A stretch of DNA of 64,000 nucleotides from Streptomyces katrae (GCF_000717655.1 NZ_JNZY01000001.1:1-64000); one strand, 5' to 3'. Shown: positions 45,579-53,914, numbered from the stretch's first letter. Notes: generated by a model not told the origin, from the letters alone. Translations and numbers: made by a program.

Positions 45579-46528
45579 GTGTCCTCGTCCGACGACGCCT
45601 GGTGGAACCCGCAGTCGCAGGCGTGGGAGTGGGGGGAGCGCCCGGCGTCCCCGGACGCGCCCCCGCCCGAGCCTGCGGGTCGGCCCGAGCAGCCGGCCCA
45701 GCCCGAGTGGTGGGCCCAGGGGTCGCCCCCGGCCCCCGCGCCGGCCCCGCCCCCGGCCCCCGCGCCGGCCCCGGCCCCGGATACCCGGCCGGCCCCGGGT
45801 ACGAGCCCTGGGGCCCGCAGCCGACCCCGCCGCCGGAGCCGTACGGGCCGGGCGACGGCGGCCGGGGGCCGAAGTGGCGGACCCCGCTGCTCGTGGGGCT
45901 GGTGGCGGCGGTCGTCGGCGGGGCCTCGGTGGCGGGGTGGATGCTGCTGGGCGGGGAGGACGGGCCCGGCACGAACGCGCAGCCGCCGCTCCGGTCCGGG
46001 GCGGCCACGGCCGGCTCGTCCGCGTCGGCGCCGGCGAGCCCCGCTCCGGGCCCGAGCCGGTCGGCCTCGCCGGGCACCGGCAGCAGCCCCGGCTACACGC
46101 TGGTGCGCAACGAGGCCGGCTTCTCGGTGTCCGTCCCCACCGGATGGCAGCCCAGCCACGAGGAGCAGGGCAGCGGGTCCTTCTACCGCCCGCCCGGCGG
46201 CGACCGCAGCGCCCTGCTGCAGGTCTTCCCGATCACGGAGGACCGGTCCACCAGCTCCTGCGAGCTGCTGCGGACCTCCTCGAAGTCGCTGGAGAGCGGG
46301 ACGCCCAACTACCGGCAGGTCTCCCTCGAACCGGTGGCCGCAAGCGCGTGCGAGCTGGTCTACGAGTACGACAGCGCGGAGTCCCGCGGCCGCCGCCGGG
46401 GCATCGAGCGGATCGTCACCACGGCGGACGGCCGGCGCTGGGCGCTGCTGGCCGCCGGCCGCGCCGCCGACCCGTCCACCGTACGGGCGAACCTCACGGC
46501 GGCCGCGGAGTCGTTCCGGCCCGAATGA
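45579..46528 (+). CDS. membrane protein with apparent frameshift in Pro-rich linker
   Basis: A protein of about 316 residues if one base is restored. The N-terminal part starts at GTG 45579 (SSSDDAWWNPQSQAWEWGE) in one frame and becomes Pro/Ala-rich. The rest, from GPGYPAGPGYEPWGPQPTPP onward, lies in another frame. It continues with a transmembrane helix (PLLVGLVAAVVGGASVAGWM), a Pro/Ser linker, and a soluble domain (YTLVRNEAGFSVSVPTGW to the end) resembling the PsbP/Mog1-like fold. The break lies in CCCCGG repeats at about 45727-45783 and requires a -1 shift or one missing base. It may be a sequencing error, a real mutation or slippage. The gene follows the preceding stop by 3 bases in the same operon. 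Confidence 0.7.
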
Positions 46529-46547
46529 CAGGGGCCGGGCGTCCGTC

Positions 46548-47051
46548 CTACTTGTGCATGCCCGGCGTGTAGTGGCCCGGGACCATGCGGGTGGTCACCG
46601 CGAAGCGGTTCCAGACGTTGATCGTCGCGATCACGGCGATCAGCTGGGCGAGCTCCTTCTCCTCGAAGTGCTTCGCCGCCTTCTCGTACACCTCGTCGGG
46701 AACGAAACCGTCGGTCAGGACGGTCACGGCCTCGGTCAGCTCGAGCGCCGCGGCCTCCTTCTCGGTGTAGAAGTGGCGCGATTCCTCCCAGGCGGCGAGC
46801 TGGACGATCCGCTCGACGGTCTCGCCCGCGGCGAGCGCGTCCTTCGCGTGCATGTCCAGGCAGAACGCGCAGTGGTTGAGCTGCGAGGCACGGATCTTGA
46901 CCAGCTCGACCAGGACCGGGTCCAGGCCCTTCTTCGAAGCGATCTCCAGGCCCACGACGGCCTTGTAGACGTCGGGCACGTGCTGGGTCCAGCCCATGCG
47001 CGGGGTGTGCTCGGGGGCGTGTGCGGCGGTGTGTTCGTGCGTGGTGGTCAT
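46548..47051 (-). CDS. carboxymuconolactone decarboxylase family (AhpD-like) protein
   Basis: A 167-residue protein with the CxxC-xxx-His signature of AhpD-type alkylhydroperoxidases, Cys61 and Cys64 and His68 in NHCAFCLDMH. IASKKGLDPVLVELVKIRASQ before it and WNRFAVTTRMVPGHY near the end match the common actinobacterial subfamily. Such proteins use the Cys pair to reduce peroxides. The start is ATG 47051, divergent from a MocR regulator 46 bases away, which probably controls it. Confidence 0.9.
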   Translation of the reverse strand: MTTTHEHTAAHAPEHTPRMGWTQHVPDVYKAVVGLEIASKKGLDPVLVELVKIRASQLNHCAFCLDMHAKDALAAGETVERIVQLAAWEESRHFYTEKEAAALELTEAVTVLTDGFVPDEVYEKAAKHFEEKELAQLIAVIATINVWNRFAVTTRMVPGHYTPGMHK

Positions 47052-47081
47052 GTCTCCACCCTAGGCAGCAGGCGGCCCGCC

Positions 47082-47096
47082 GATATGGTCCATATC
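47082..47096. promoter_or_regulatory. 15-bp operator-like inverted repeat overlapping the MocR start region
   Basis: GATATGG-T-CCATATC is a perfect inverted repeat ending one base before the MocR ATG at 47098 and 30 bases from the AhpD-like start. TATGGT within it could be a -10 box for a leaderless MocR transcript. It suits autoregulation and control of the divergent gene. Confidence 0.55.
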
Positions 47097-47097
47097 C

Positions 47098-48492
47098 ATG
47101 ACGGAATCATGGGCCACTTTCGGCGCCGACCTGCATCTGGACCTCTCCGCCGGGCGAGGCCTGCGGGCCGGCCTGGTCGACGCGCTGCGCGAGGCCGCGC
47201 GCAGCGGGCGGCTGGCACCCGGGACCCGGCTGCCGTCCTCGCGGTCGTTCGCCGCCGACCTCGGGATCGCGCGCAACACGGTCGCGGAGGCCTACGCCGA
47301 ACTCGTCGCCGAGGGCTGGCTGACGGCCCGGCAGGGCTCGGGCACGCTGGTCGCGGAACGGGCCCGGCCGCGGCGGCCCGCGGGCGCTGCCCGGGTCCGG
47401 CATCCCGCGCGGCGGCAGCCCTCGTACGACCTGGTGCCCGGCACCCCGGACCTGGGCGGCTTCCCGCGCGCCGCCTGGCTGACGGCGGCCCGGCGGGCGC
47501 TGACGGACGCGCCGAACGAGGCCTTCGGGTACGCGGCCGACGCGCGCGGGCGGGTGGAGCTGCGGGAGGCGCTCGCGGGGTACCTGGCGCGGGCGCGCGG
47601 GGTGTACGCGGACCCGCAGCGGATCGTGCTGTGCGCGGGGTTCGTGCACGCGCTGACGCTGCTGGCGGGGGTGCTGCGGGCGCGGCGGGTGCGGGAGGTC
47701 GCGGTGGAGGGGTACAGCCTCGACCCGCACCGGGAGCTGCTGACGGGGGCGGGGCTGCGGACCCGGCCGCTGACGGTGGACGCCTCGGGGGCGCGGACAC
47801 CGGACCTGTCCGCGGAGTCGGGGGCGGTGCTGCTGACCCCCGCCCACCAGTTCCCCACCGGGGCGGCGCTGACCCCGTCCCGGCGGGCGGCGGCGGTCGA
47901 CTGGGCCCGGACCACGGGCGGGCTGATCCTGGAGGACGACTACGACGGGGAGTTCCGCTACGACCGCCAGTCGGTGGGGGCACTGCAGGGACTGGACCCG
48001 GACCGGGTGGTGTACCTCGGCACGGCGAGCAAGTCGCTCGCGCCGGGGCTGCGGATGGGGTGGATGGTGGTGCCGCCGGGGCTGCTGGACGAGGTCGTGG
48101 AGGCGAAGGGGCGGACCGACTGGACCTCGAGTGCGCTGGACCAGCTGACGCTCGCGGAGTTCATCCGGTCCGGGGCGTACGACCGGCACGTACGCGGGAT
48201 GCGGCTGCGGTACCGCAGGCGCCGGGACGAGCTGGTCGCGGCCGTCGCCGGCCGGGTGGCGGTGTCGGGCATCGCGGCGGGCCTGCACGCGGTGCTGGAC
48301 CTCCCGGCGGGGACGCAGGCCTCGGTGCTGCGGGCTGCCGCCTGGCAGGACCTGGCCCTGGAGACCCTGTCCCGCTACGCCCACCCGGAGGCGGGGCTGC
48401 CGGCGCGCGAGGCGCTGGTGGTGGGTTACGGGACTCCGTCCACGAGCGCCTGGTCCCCGACGCTGGCGGCGCTGGTCTCCGCTCTGCCGTGA
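47098..48492 (+). CDS. MocR/PdxR-family GntR-aminotransferase regulator
   Basis: A 464-residue fused regulator. An N-terminal GntR winged helix (LREAARSGRLAPGTRLPSSR, then AEAYAELVAEGWLTARQGSG) is joined to a class I aminotransferase-like domain. The Lys that binds PLP lies in GTASKSLAPGLRMGW (about residue 311), and LEDDYDGEFRYDR carries the Asp that contacts the PLP ring nitrogen. MocR proteins sense PLP or amino-acid adducts; PdxR members control PLP synthesis. Here the divergent AhpD-like gene is the likeliest target. The target ligand is not deducible. Confidence 0.92.
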   Translation: MTESWATFGADLHLDLSAGRGLRAGLVDALREAARSGRLAPGTRLPSSRSFAADLGIARNTVAEAYAELVAEGWLTARQGSGTLVAERARPRRPAGAARVRHPARRQPSYDLVPGTPDLGGFPRAAWLTAARRALTDAPNEAFGYAADARGRVELREALAGYLARARGVYADPQRIVLCAGFVHALTLLAGVLRARRVREVAVEGYSLDPHRELLTGAGLRTRPLTVDASGARTPDLSAESGAVLLTPAHQFPTGAALTPSRRAAAVDWARTTGGLILEDDYDGEFRYDRQSVGALQGLDPDRVVYLGTASKSLAPGLRMGWMVVPPGLLDEVVEAKGRTDWTSSALDQLTLAEFIRSGAYDRHVRGMRLRYRRRRDELVAAVAGRVAVSGIAAGLHAVLDLPAGTQASVLRAAAWQDLALETLSRYAHPEAGLPAREALVVGYGTPSTSAWSPTLAALVSALP

Positions 48493-48533
48493 CGCGTGCG
48501 CGGCGGTGCGGGTGCCGGTGCGCCGCCGCTGCC

Positions 48534-48585
48534 GGGGCTCCCGCCCCCGAACCCCGCGCCTCGGGCGCCGGCCGGGCTGGGTGCG
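48534..48585. repeat. REP-like interspersed element copy
   Basis: This GC-rich segment, with GCGCCTCGGGCGCCGGCCGG, is related to the cores near 28862, 28976 and 58934. It sits in the gap between convergent genes and could act as a terminator. Confidence 0.5.
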
Positions 48586-48639
48586 CCTCGGCCGGCGGGC
48601 TGGGCCGGCCGGGCAGCGGCTCAGGTACCGCCGGTTCGG

Positions 48640-49491
48640 CTACGTCGCCGCCGGCGCGGGTTCCGGTTCCGGCGGTTCGCCGAAGCGGGTCAGGAGGAGG
48701 GCTCCGGCTACCGATACCGCGAAGCCGAGGACGGCCAGCCAGGTCAGGCCCTCGCGCGTGCGGTCGCCGAGCCAGGCCACGCCCACCACCGCGGGGCCGA
48801 TCGTTTCGCCGATCACCATGCCCGCCGTGGCCGTCGTCACCGAGCCCCGCTGCAGCGCCGAGGTGAGCAGCAGGAACGCCGCGCCCCCGCCCAGCAGCAG
48901 TGCGTACAGCGCCGGGTTCGTGAGCGACGCCAACGAGATGTCGTCGATGAGACGGACCGCCACCTCCACCACCCCGAAGCCCGTTCCCGCCGCCAGGCCG
49001 AGCACCAGGGCCCGGGACGGGTCCGGGAGCCCGCCGGCCACGGCCCCCACCAGCAGCACCAGCCCGGCCACCACCAGCAGCCCCAGCTTCAGCGCGAACG
49101 ACCCCGTCCCCGAGCCCTCCTCGCCCGACGCCAGCCCCAGCATCGCCAGCCCCGCGCACACCATCCCCACCGCGCCCCACTCGGCCCTGCTCAGCCGTAC
49201 GTGCAGCAGCCGCGCCGAGACCACGGCCGTCACCGCGAGGCTCGCCGCCAGCGCCGCCCCCACCGTGTAGATCGGGATGTTCTTCAGCGCCACGATCTGG
49301 AGGACGAATCCGGCCGCGTCCAGCCCCAGGCCCAGCACGTACCGCCACTGCCGGGCCGCCCGCAGCAGCAGTGCCGTGTCCACCCCCGACCCGGTTCCCG
49401 GCTCCACCGCCCGCGCGGCCATCGCCTGAAGGACGGACGCCGTGCCGAAGCAGACCGCCGCACCGAGCGCGCAAACCATCCCAAGAAGCAC
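48640..49491 (-). CDS. EamA/DMT-family transporter
   Basis: A 283-residue membrane protein with about nine or ten hydrophobic helices, for example VCALGAAVCFGTASVLQAMA and YTVGAALAASLAVTAVVSAR. The GMVIGETIGPAVVG segment and internal repetition are typical of the drug/metabolite transporter family. The GTG at 49491 is the first start; an ATG at codon 5 is possible and no Shine-Dalgarno is clear. Substrate unknown. It is divergent from the lipoprotein/ATP-grasp pair. Confidence 0.8.
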   Translation of the reverse strand: MLLGMVCALGAAVCFGTASVLQAMAARAVEPGTGSGVDTALLLRAARQWRYVLGLGLDAAGFVLQIVALKNIPIYTVGAALAASLAVTAVVSARLLHVRLSRAEWGAVGMVCAGLAMLGLASGEEGSGTGSFALKLGLLVVAGLVLLVGAVAGGLPDPSRALVLGLAAGTGFGVVEVAVRLIDDISLASLTNPALYALLLGGGAAFLLLTSALQRGSVTTATAGMVIGETIGPAVVGVAWLGDRTREGLTWLAVLGFAVSVAGALLLTRFGEPPEPEPAPAAT

Positions 49492-49576
49492 GAATTGACT
49501 CTAGGTCATGGAGGTGATGAGAGGGTTTCGACGGCCGGATTCCATCGCTTCGCCGCCCCGTTCTAGTCTGTCCGCC

Positions 49577-49909
49577 ATGGATGGCATGGACGACAGCAGC
49601 AGTAGAAGCAGCACCACCCGACGCCGCATGCGCTCCGGCAGCGTCGCCCTCGGCGGCATGGGCCTGCTCGCCGCAGCCCTCGTGGCCTGCGGCAGCAGCA
49701 GCGAGCCCGACAAGCGCTGCGTGGACCGAGCCACCATGGAGAAGCTGAACAGCAAGGAGTGCAAGAGCGGCAGCGGAAGCAGCAGCAGCCGCGGCGTGTA
49801 CTACTACGGCGGCACCGTCTCCAACAACCGGGTCAGCGGCGGCAGCTTCGACAAGTCCGCCGTCACCCGCGGCGGCATCGGCGGCCACTCCAGCTCCAGC
49901 GGCGGCTGA
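49577..49909 (+). CDS. small lipoprotein, YgiB-like C-terminal tail
   Basis: A 110-residue lipoprotein. A Ser/Arg-rich start and hydrophobic helix end in the lipobox LVAC near residue 38. The mature part is short and polar with one further Cys pair region (DKRCVDR, SKECKSG), then Ser-rich SGSSSSRGVYYYGGTVSNNR and the end SAVTRGGIGGHSSSSGG. This end resembles the tail of E. coli YgiB (VTRGGFG with a Ser/Gly end), although the rest is shorter. The gene immediately precedes an ATP-grasp ligase of the YgiC type, as ygiB precedes ygiC, so the tail may be a substrate for the ligase; that is inference. ATG 49577 used; ATG 49586 is possible. Confidence 0.65.
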   Translation: MDGMDDSSSRSSTTRRRMRSGSVALGGMGLLAAALVACGSSSEPDKRCVDRATMEKLNSKECKSGSGSSSSRGVYYYGGTVSNNRVSGGSFDKSAVTRGGIGGHSSSSGG

Positions 49910-49914
49910 ACCGC

Positions 49915-51105
49915 GTGCGCCGTCACACCATCGAGCCGCGTCCCGACTGGCAGAAGACCGTCGAGGAGCAGGGGCTCATCTACCCCCTCACCCGCTACCC
50001 CGACGACTCCCTGCGCCCCTATTGGGACGAGAGCGCGTACTACTCCTTCTCGCTCCCCGAGGTCGAGGCGCTGGAGAACGTCGTCGAGGAGCTGCACGCC
50101 ATGTGCCTGGCCGCGGCCGCGCACATCGTCGAGCACGACCGCTTCGCGGACCTCGGCATCACCGACCCGCGCCTCGCGGAGCGCATCGCCGAGTCCTGGC
50201 ACCGGCGGGCCGAACAGCCGTCCCTGTACGGCCGGTTCGACCTGCGCTACGAAGGCGACGGCAGTCCGGCCAAGATGCTGGAGTACAACGCCGACACCCC
50301 CACCTCCCTCGTGGAGGCGGCCAGTCCGCAGTGGTTCTGGATGGAGGAGCGCTTCCCCGGCGCCGACCAGTGGAACTCCCTCCACGAGCGGCTCGTCGAG
50401 GCCTGGCGCCGGCAGGCCGAGCTGCTGCCGCCCGGCCCGCTGCACTTCGCGCACTCCGAGACCGACGAGCTCGGCGAGGACCTGATGACGGTCGCCTACC
50501 TCCAGGAGACCGCCGAGCAGGCGGGCCTGGACACCGAGGCGCTGGCCGTCGAGCAGATCGGCTGGGACAGCCTGTCGGGCCGGTTCGTGGACCAGAAGCT
50601 GGGCTTCATCCGCAGCTGCTTCAAGCTCTACCCGTGGGAATGGCTGGCCACCGACGCGTTCGGCCCGCAGGTCCTCGGCACGTACGACCACGGCGGCGGC
50701 TCCGGGACCACCACCTGGATCGAGCCGCTGTGGAAGATGCTGCTGTCCAACAAGGCGCTGCTGGCGATCCTGTGGGAGCTCTTCCCGGAGCACCCGAACC
50801 TGCTGCCCGCCTACCTCGACGGCCCGCGCGAGCTCGCGGAGACCACCGGGTACGCCGCGAAGCCCCTGCTGGGCCGCGAGGGCGCCGGGGTCACCCTGCA
50901 CCCGGCCGGCGGCGAACCCTTCGTACCGGAAGAGGGGGAGACGTACGTCTTCCAGGGCCTGGCCCCGCTGCCCGACTTCGACGGCAACCGCGTGGTGCTC
51001 GGCGCGTGGGTCGTCGAGGAGGAGGCGGCGGGCCTCGGCATCCGTGAGTCGGCGGGCCCGGTCACGGACGAGTACGCCCGCTTCCTGCCGCACGTCATCC
51101 TGTAG
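49915..51105 (+). CDS. glutathionylspermidine synthase-like ATP-grasp ligase (YgiC-like)
   Basis: A 396-residue enzyme of the glutathionylspermidine synthase pre-ATP-grasp family (PF03738), without the amidase domain of E. coli Gsp. YGRFDLRYEGDGSPAKMLEYNADTP (read in part) is the characteristic block; WKMLLSNKALLAILWELFPEHP, LLPAYLDGP, KPLLGREGAGV and YVFQGLAPLPDFDG follow. It should form an amide bond between a carboxylate and an amine with ATP. The physiological substrate of the YgiC/YjfC group is unknown. The GTG at 49915 comes 5 bases after the lipoprotein stop, implying an operon. Confidence 0.85.
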   Translation: MRRHTIEPRPDWQKTVEEQGLIYPLTRYPDDSLRPYWDESAYYSFSLPEVEALENVVEELHAMCLAAAAHIVEHDRFADLGITDPRLAERIAESWHRRAEQPSLYGRFDLRYEGDGSPAKMLEYNADTPTSLVEAASPQWFWMEERFPGADQWNSLHERLVEAWRRQAELLPPGPLHFAHSETDELGEDLMTVAYLQETAEQAGLDTEALAVEQIGWDSLSGRFVDQKLGFIRSCFKLYPWEWLATDAFGPQVLGTYDHGGGSGTTTWIEPLWKMLLSNKALLAILWELFPEHPNLLPAYLDGPRELAETTGYAAKPLLGREGAGVTLHPAGGEPFVPEEGETYVFQGLAPLPDFDGNRVVLGAWVVEEEAAGLGIRESAGPVTDEYARFLPHVIL

Positions 51106-51117
51106 CCCCCGAAGGCA

Positions 51118-51147
51118 CCGGCCGGGAACCGGGTGGTTCCCGGCCGG
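51118..51147. terminator. terminator between the ATP-grasp gene and rocD
   Basis: A perfect 13-bp stem (51118-51130 with 51135-51147) around GGGT lies between two convergent genes and probably serves both. Confidence 0.88.
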
Positions 51148-51164
51148 GCCCCGGCGGATTGCGG

Positions 51165-52373
51165 TCAGCCGGCTGCGAGGACCGTCCGCAGCTGGTCCAG
51201 GCCCCAGTCCAGGTCCTCCTTGCTGATCACCAGCGGCGGTGCGATCCGGATCGTCGACCCGTGCGTGTCCTTGACCAGCACGCCCCGCTCCATCAGCGCC
51301 TCGGAGATCTCCCGGCCCGTGCCGTGCCCCGGGGCGATGTCGACGCCCGCCCACAGACCGCGCCCGCGTACGGCGGTCACCGCGCCCCCGCCGACCAGCA
51401 GGTTCAGTTCCCGGTGCAGATGGTCGCCGAGCTCGGTGGCGCGCTGCTGGTACTCGCCGGTGCGCAGCATCGCGATCACCTCCAGGGCCACCGCGCAGGC
51501 CAGCGGGTTGCCGCCGAAGGTGGAGCCGTGCTCGCCCGGCCGGAACACCCCGAGCACGTCCCGGTCCGCGACGACGGCCGACACCGGGACGACGCCGCCG
51601 CCCAGCGCCTTGCCGAGGACGTACACGTCCGGCACGACGTCCTCGTGCTCGCACGCGAACGTCTTCCCGGTCCGGCCCAGCCCCGACTGGATCTCGTCCG
51701 CCATGAACAGCACGTTCCGCTCGCGCGTGAGCTCCCGTACGCCCCGCAGGTACCCGGCGGGCGGCACCAGCACCCCCGCCTCGCCCTGGATCGGCTCCAG
51801 CAGCACGGCCACGGTGTTCGCCGTGACGGCCGCGGCCAGCGCGGTGAGGTCCCCGTACGGCACGATCTCGAACCCCGGCGTGTAGGGCCCGTAGTGGTCG
51901 CGGGCCTCGTGGTCCGTCGAGAAGCTCACGATCGTCGTCGTGCGGCCGTGGAAGTTGCCCGACGCGACCACGATCTTGGCCTGCCCGTCCGGGACGCCCT
52001 TGACCTCGTAACCCCACTTGCGCGCGGTCTTCACCGCCGTCTCCACGGCCTCCGCGCCCGTGTTCATCGGCAGCACCATCTCCTTGCCGCACAGCGCGGC
52101 GAGCTCGGTGCAGAACTCGGCGAACCGGTCGTGGTGGAAGGCCCGCGAGGTGAGGGTGACCCGCTCCAGCTGCGCCTTGGCGGCGTCGAGCAGACGCCGG
52201 TTGCCGTGGCCGAAGTTGAGCGCCGAGTAGCCCGCGAGCATGTCCAGGTAGCGGCGGCCCTCCACGTCGGTCATCCACGCGCCTTCCGCGGACGCCACGA
52301 CGACGGGCAGCGGGTGGTAGTTGTGCGCGCTGTGGGCCTCGGCGGAACGCATGGCTTCAGCAGTTGTCGACAC
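51165..52373 (-). CDS. rocD: ornithine--oxo-acid aminotransferase
   Basis: A 402-residue PLP enzyme of class III, converting ornithine and 2-oxoglutarate to glutamate semialdehyde and glutamate. HNYHPLPVVVASAEGAWM and YLDMLAGYSALNFGHGNRRL are typical of ornithine aminotransferase. MNTGAEAVETAVKTARKWGY binds the cofactor phosphate, and DVYVLGKALGGGVVPVSAV carries the Schiff-base Lys. The start GTG 52373 has GGAG close upstream. It is divergent from glyA across a 270-base gap with structured repeats. Confidence 0.95.
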   Translation of the reverse strand: MSTTAEAMRSAEAHSAHNYHPLPVVVASAEGAWMTDVEGRRYLDMLAGYSALNFGHGNRRLLDAAKAQLERVTLTSRAFHHDRFAEFCTELAALCGKEMVLPMNTGAEAVETAVKTARKWGYEVKGVPDGQAKIVVASGNFHGRTTTIVSFSTDHEARDHYGPYTPGFEIVPYGDLTALAAAVTANTVAVLLEPIQGEAGVLVPPAGYLRGVRELTRERNVLFMADEIQSGLGRTGKTFACEHEDVVPDVYVLGKALGGGVVPVSAVVADRDVLGVFRPGEHGSTFGGNPLACAVALEVIAMLRTGEYQQRATELGDHLHRELNLLVGGGAVTAVRGRGLWAGVDIAPGHGTGREISEALMERGVLVKDTHGSTIRIAPPLVISKEDLDWGLDQLRTVLAAG

Positions 52374-52449
52374 GGGGTCTCCGATCGTCGGTCAGGCGGG
52401 CCGGGTGACAGGGGTGACGAGGGTGGTGCCACCGGCGTCACATCACCTT

Positions 52450-52476
52450 GTATACGGCTATACGTCGCTCGTATAC
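52450..52476. promoter_or_regulatory. three GTATACG-type half-sites between rocD and glyA
   Basis: GTATACG (52450-52456), CTATACG (52458-52464) and the inverted CGTATAC (52470-52476) lie in a locally A/T-rich stretch. The arrangement suits an operator for a dimeric regulator or overlapping -10 boxes of the divergent genes. Confidence 0.45.
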
Positions 52477-52499
52477 CGGACGGGGAAACCTTTCCTGTG

Positions 52500-52645
52500 G
52501 ACCGCCCGCTATGGTGGGCGGCACGCACGGCGACTGGCGTACGGAGAACCAACTCCGGGGGAGTCGTGCGCGCACGACCGCATACAGGGCCGCTCGCCTG
52601 GGCCTCGCGGGGACGAGATCTGACATCGACCCCGGAGGAGCCGCC
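52500..52645 (+). promoter_or_regulatory. structured candidate 5' leader of glyA
   Basis: The region before glyA has a CCGCCC/GGGCGG stem, then an ACTCCGGGGGAG stretch and a perfect 16-base palindrome at 52563-52578 (GTCGTGCG/CGCACGAC). I looked for glycine and THF riboswitch signatures and found none. It may be an unassigned regulatory leader or just GC-rich sequence. Confidence 0.35.
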
Positions 52646-53914
52646 ATGAGCGCGAGCCGCCACCCCGCCCTTCTCGCCACCGATCCCGAGCTGGCGTCCT
52701 ACGTCACGGCCGAGGAATCCCTGCAGGCGCAGACCCTGCGCCTGATCCCCAGTGAGAACTACGTGTCCGCCGCCGTGCTCGAGGCCTCCGGCACGGTGCT
52801 GCAGAACAAGTACAGCGAGGGCTACCCGGGCCGCCGCTACTACGAGGGCCAGCAGAACATCGACCGCGTCGAGGCGCTGGCCGTCGAGCGGGCGAAGGGC
52901 CTGTTCGGGGTGGACCACGCCAACGTCCAGCCGTACTCCGGCTCGCCGGCGAACCTCGCGGTGTACCTGGCCTTCGCGAAGCCCGGCGACACGGTGATGG
53001 GCATGGCCCTGCCGATGGGCGGGCACCTGACGCACGGCTGGGGCGTCTCGGCGACGGGATCCTGGTTCCGGGGCGTGCAGTACGGGGTCTCCGCGCAGAC
53101 GGGCCTGATCGACTACGACGCGGTGCGGGAGCTGGCACTGGCGGAGCGCCCGAAGATCATCTTCTGTGGCGGTACGGCGCTCCCGCGCACGATCGACTTC
53201 GAGGCGTTCGCCTCGATCGCCCAGGAGGCAGGCTCGATCCTGGTCGCGGACGTGGCGCACATCGCGGGCCTGATCGCGGGCGGGGCGCACCCGTCGCCCG
53301 TCGGGCACGTGGACGTGCTCTCCACGACCACCCACAAGACGCTGCGCGGCCCGCGGGGCGCGATGCTGATGTGCCGCGAGGAGCACGCGAAGGCCATCGA
53401 CAAGGCGGTGTTCCCGGGACTCCAGGGCGGGCCGCACAACCAGACGACGGCGGGCATCGCGGTGGCGCTGCACGAGGCGGCGCAGCCGTCGTTCGTGACG
53501 TACGCGCATGCGGTGGTGGCGAACGCGAAGGCGCTGGCCGCGGCTCTGCTGGAACGGGGCTTCGACCTGGTCTCGGGCGGTACGGACAACCACCTGATCC
53601 TGATGGACCTGACCTCGCGGGGGGTCCCGGGCAAGGTGGCGGCCAAGGCGCTGGACCGCGCGGGGATCGTCGTGAACTACAACACGGTCCCGTTCGACCC
53701 GCGCAAGCCGTTCGACCCGTCGGGCATTCGCATCGGCACGCCGTCGCTGACGTCGCGGGGGCTGGGCGTGGAGCACATGCCGGTGGTGGCGGAGTGGATC
53801 TCCCGGGCGGTGGACGCCGCTTCCAAGTCCGACGAGCCGTCGCTGTCCGCGATCCGCCGCGAGGTGTCGGACCTGATGGCGGCCTTCCCCGCCCCGGGCC
53901 TCCCGGTCTCCTGA
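52646..53914 (+). CDS. glyA: serine hydroxymethyltransferase
   Basis: A 422-residue PLP enzyme that converts serine and THF to glycine and methylene-THF. LRLIPSENYVSAAVLEASG, NKYSEGYPGRRYYEGQQNID, the Schiff-base Lys in STTTHKTLRGPRGAM, and NTVPFDPRKPFDPSGIRIG are diagnostic. The sequence is diverged from the most common bacterial GlyA in places (FCGGTALPRTIDF), matching the second actinobacterial type. ATG 52646 follows GGAGGAG. It feeds one-carbon units to FolD and PurN/PurH. Confidence 0.95.
   Translation: MSASRHPALLATDPELASYVTAEESLQAQTLRLIPSENYVSAAVLEASGTVLQNKYSEGYPGRRYYEGQQNIDRVEALAVERAKGLFGVDHANVQPYSGSPANLAVYLAFAKPGDTVMGMALPMGGHLTHGWGVSATGSWFRGVQYGVSAQTGLIDYDAVRELALAERPKIIFCGGTALPRTIDFEAFASIAQEAGSILVADVAHIAGLIAGGAHPSPVGHVDVLSTTTHKTLRGPRGAMLMCREEHAKAIDKAVFPGLQGGPHNQTTAGIAVALHEAAQPSFVTYAHAVVANAKALAAALLERGFDLVSGGTDNHLILMDLTSRGVPGKVAAKALDRAGIVVNYNTVPFDPRKPFDPSGIRIGTPSLTSRGLGVEHMPVVAEWISRAVDAASKSDEPSLSAIRREVSDLMAAFPAPGLPVS

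Noticed and set aside
45579..48866. Very long 1095-codon frame running through several genes
   Set aside because: Only its first 70 or so codons are coding; the rest is an open frame by GC bias across the AhpD and MocR genes, caused by the frameshift.
52374..52645. Glycine or THF riboswitch upstream of glyA
   Set aside because: The conserved glycine aptamer and THF riboswitch cores are absent; kept only as unassigned structure.
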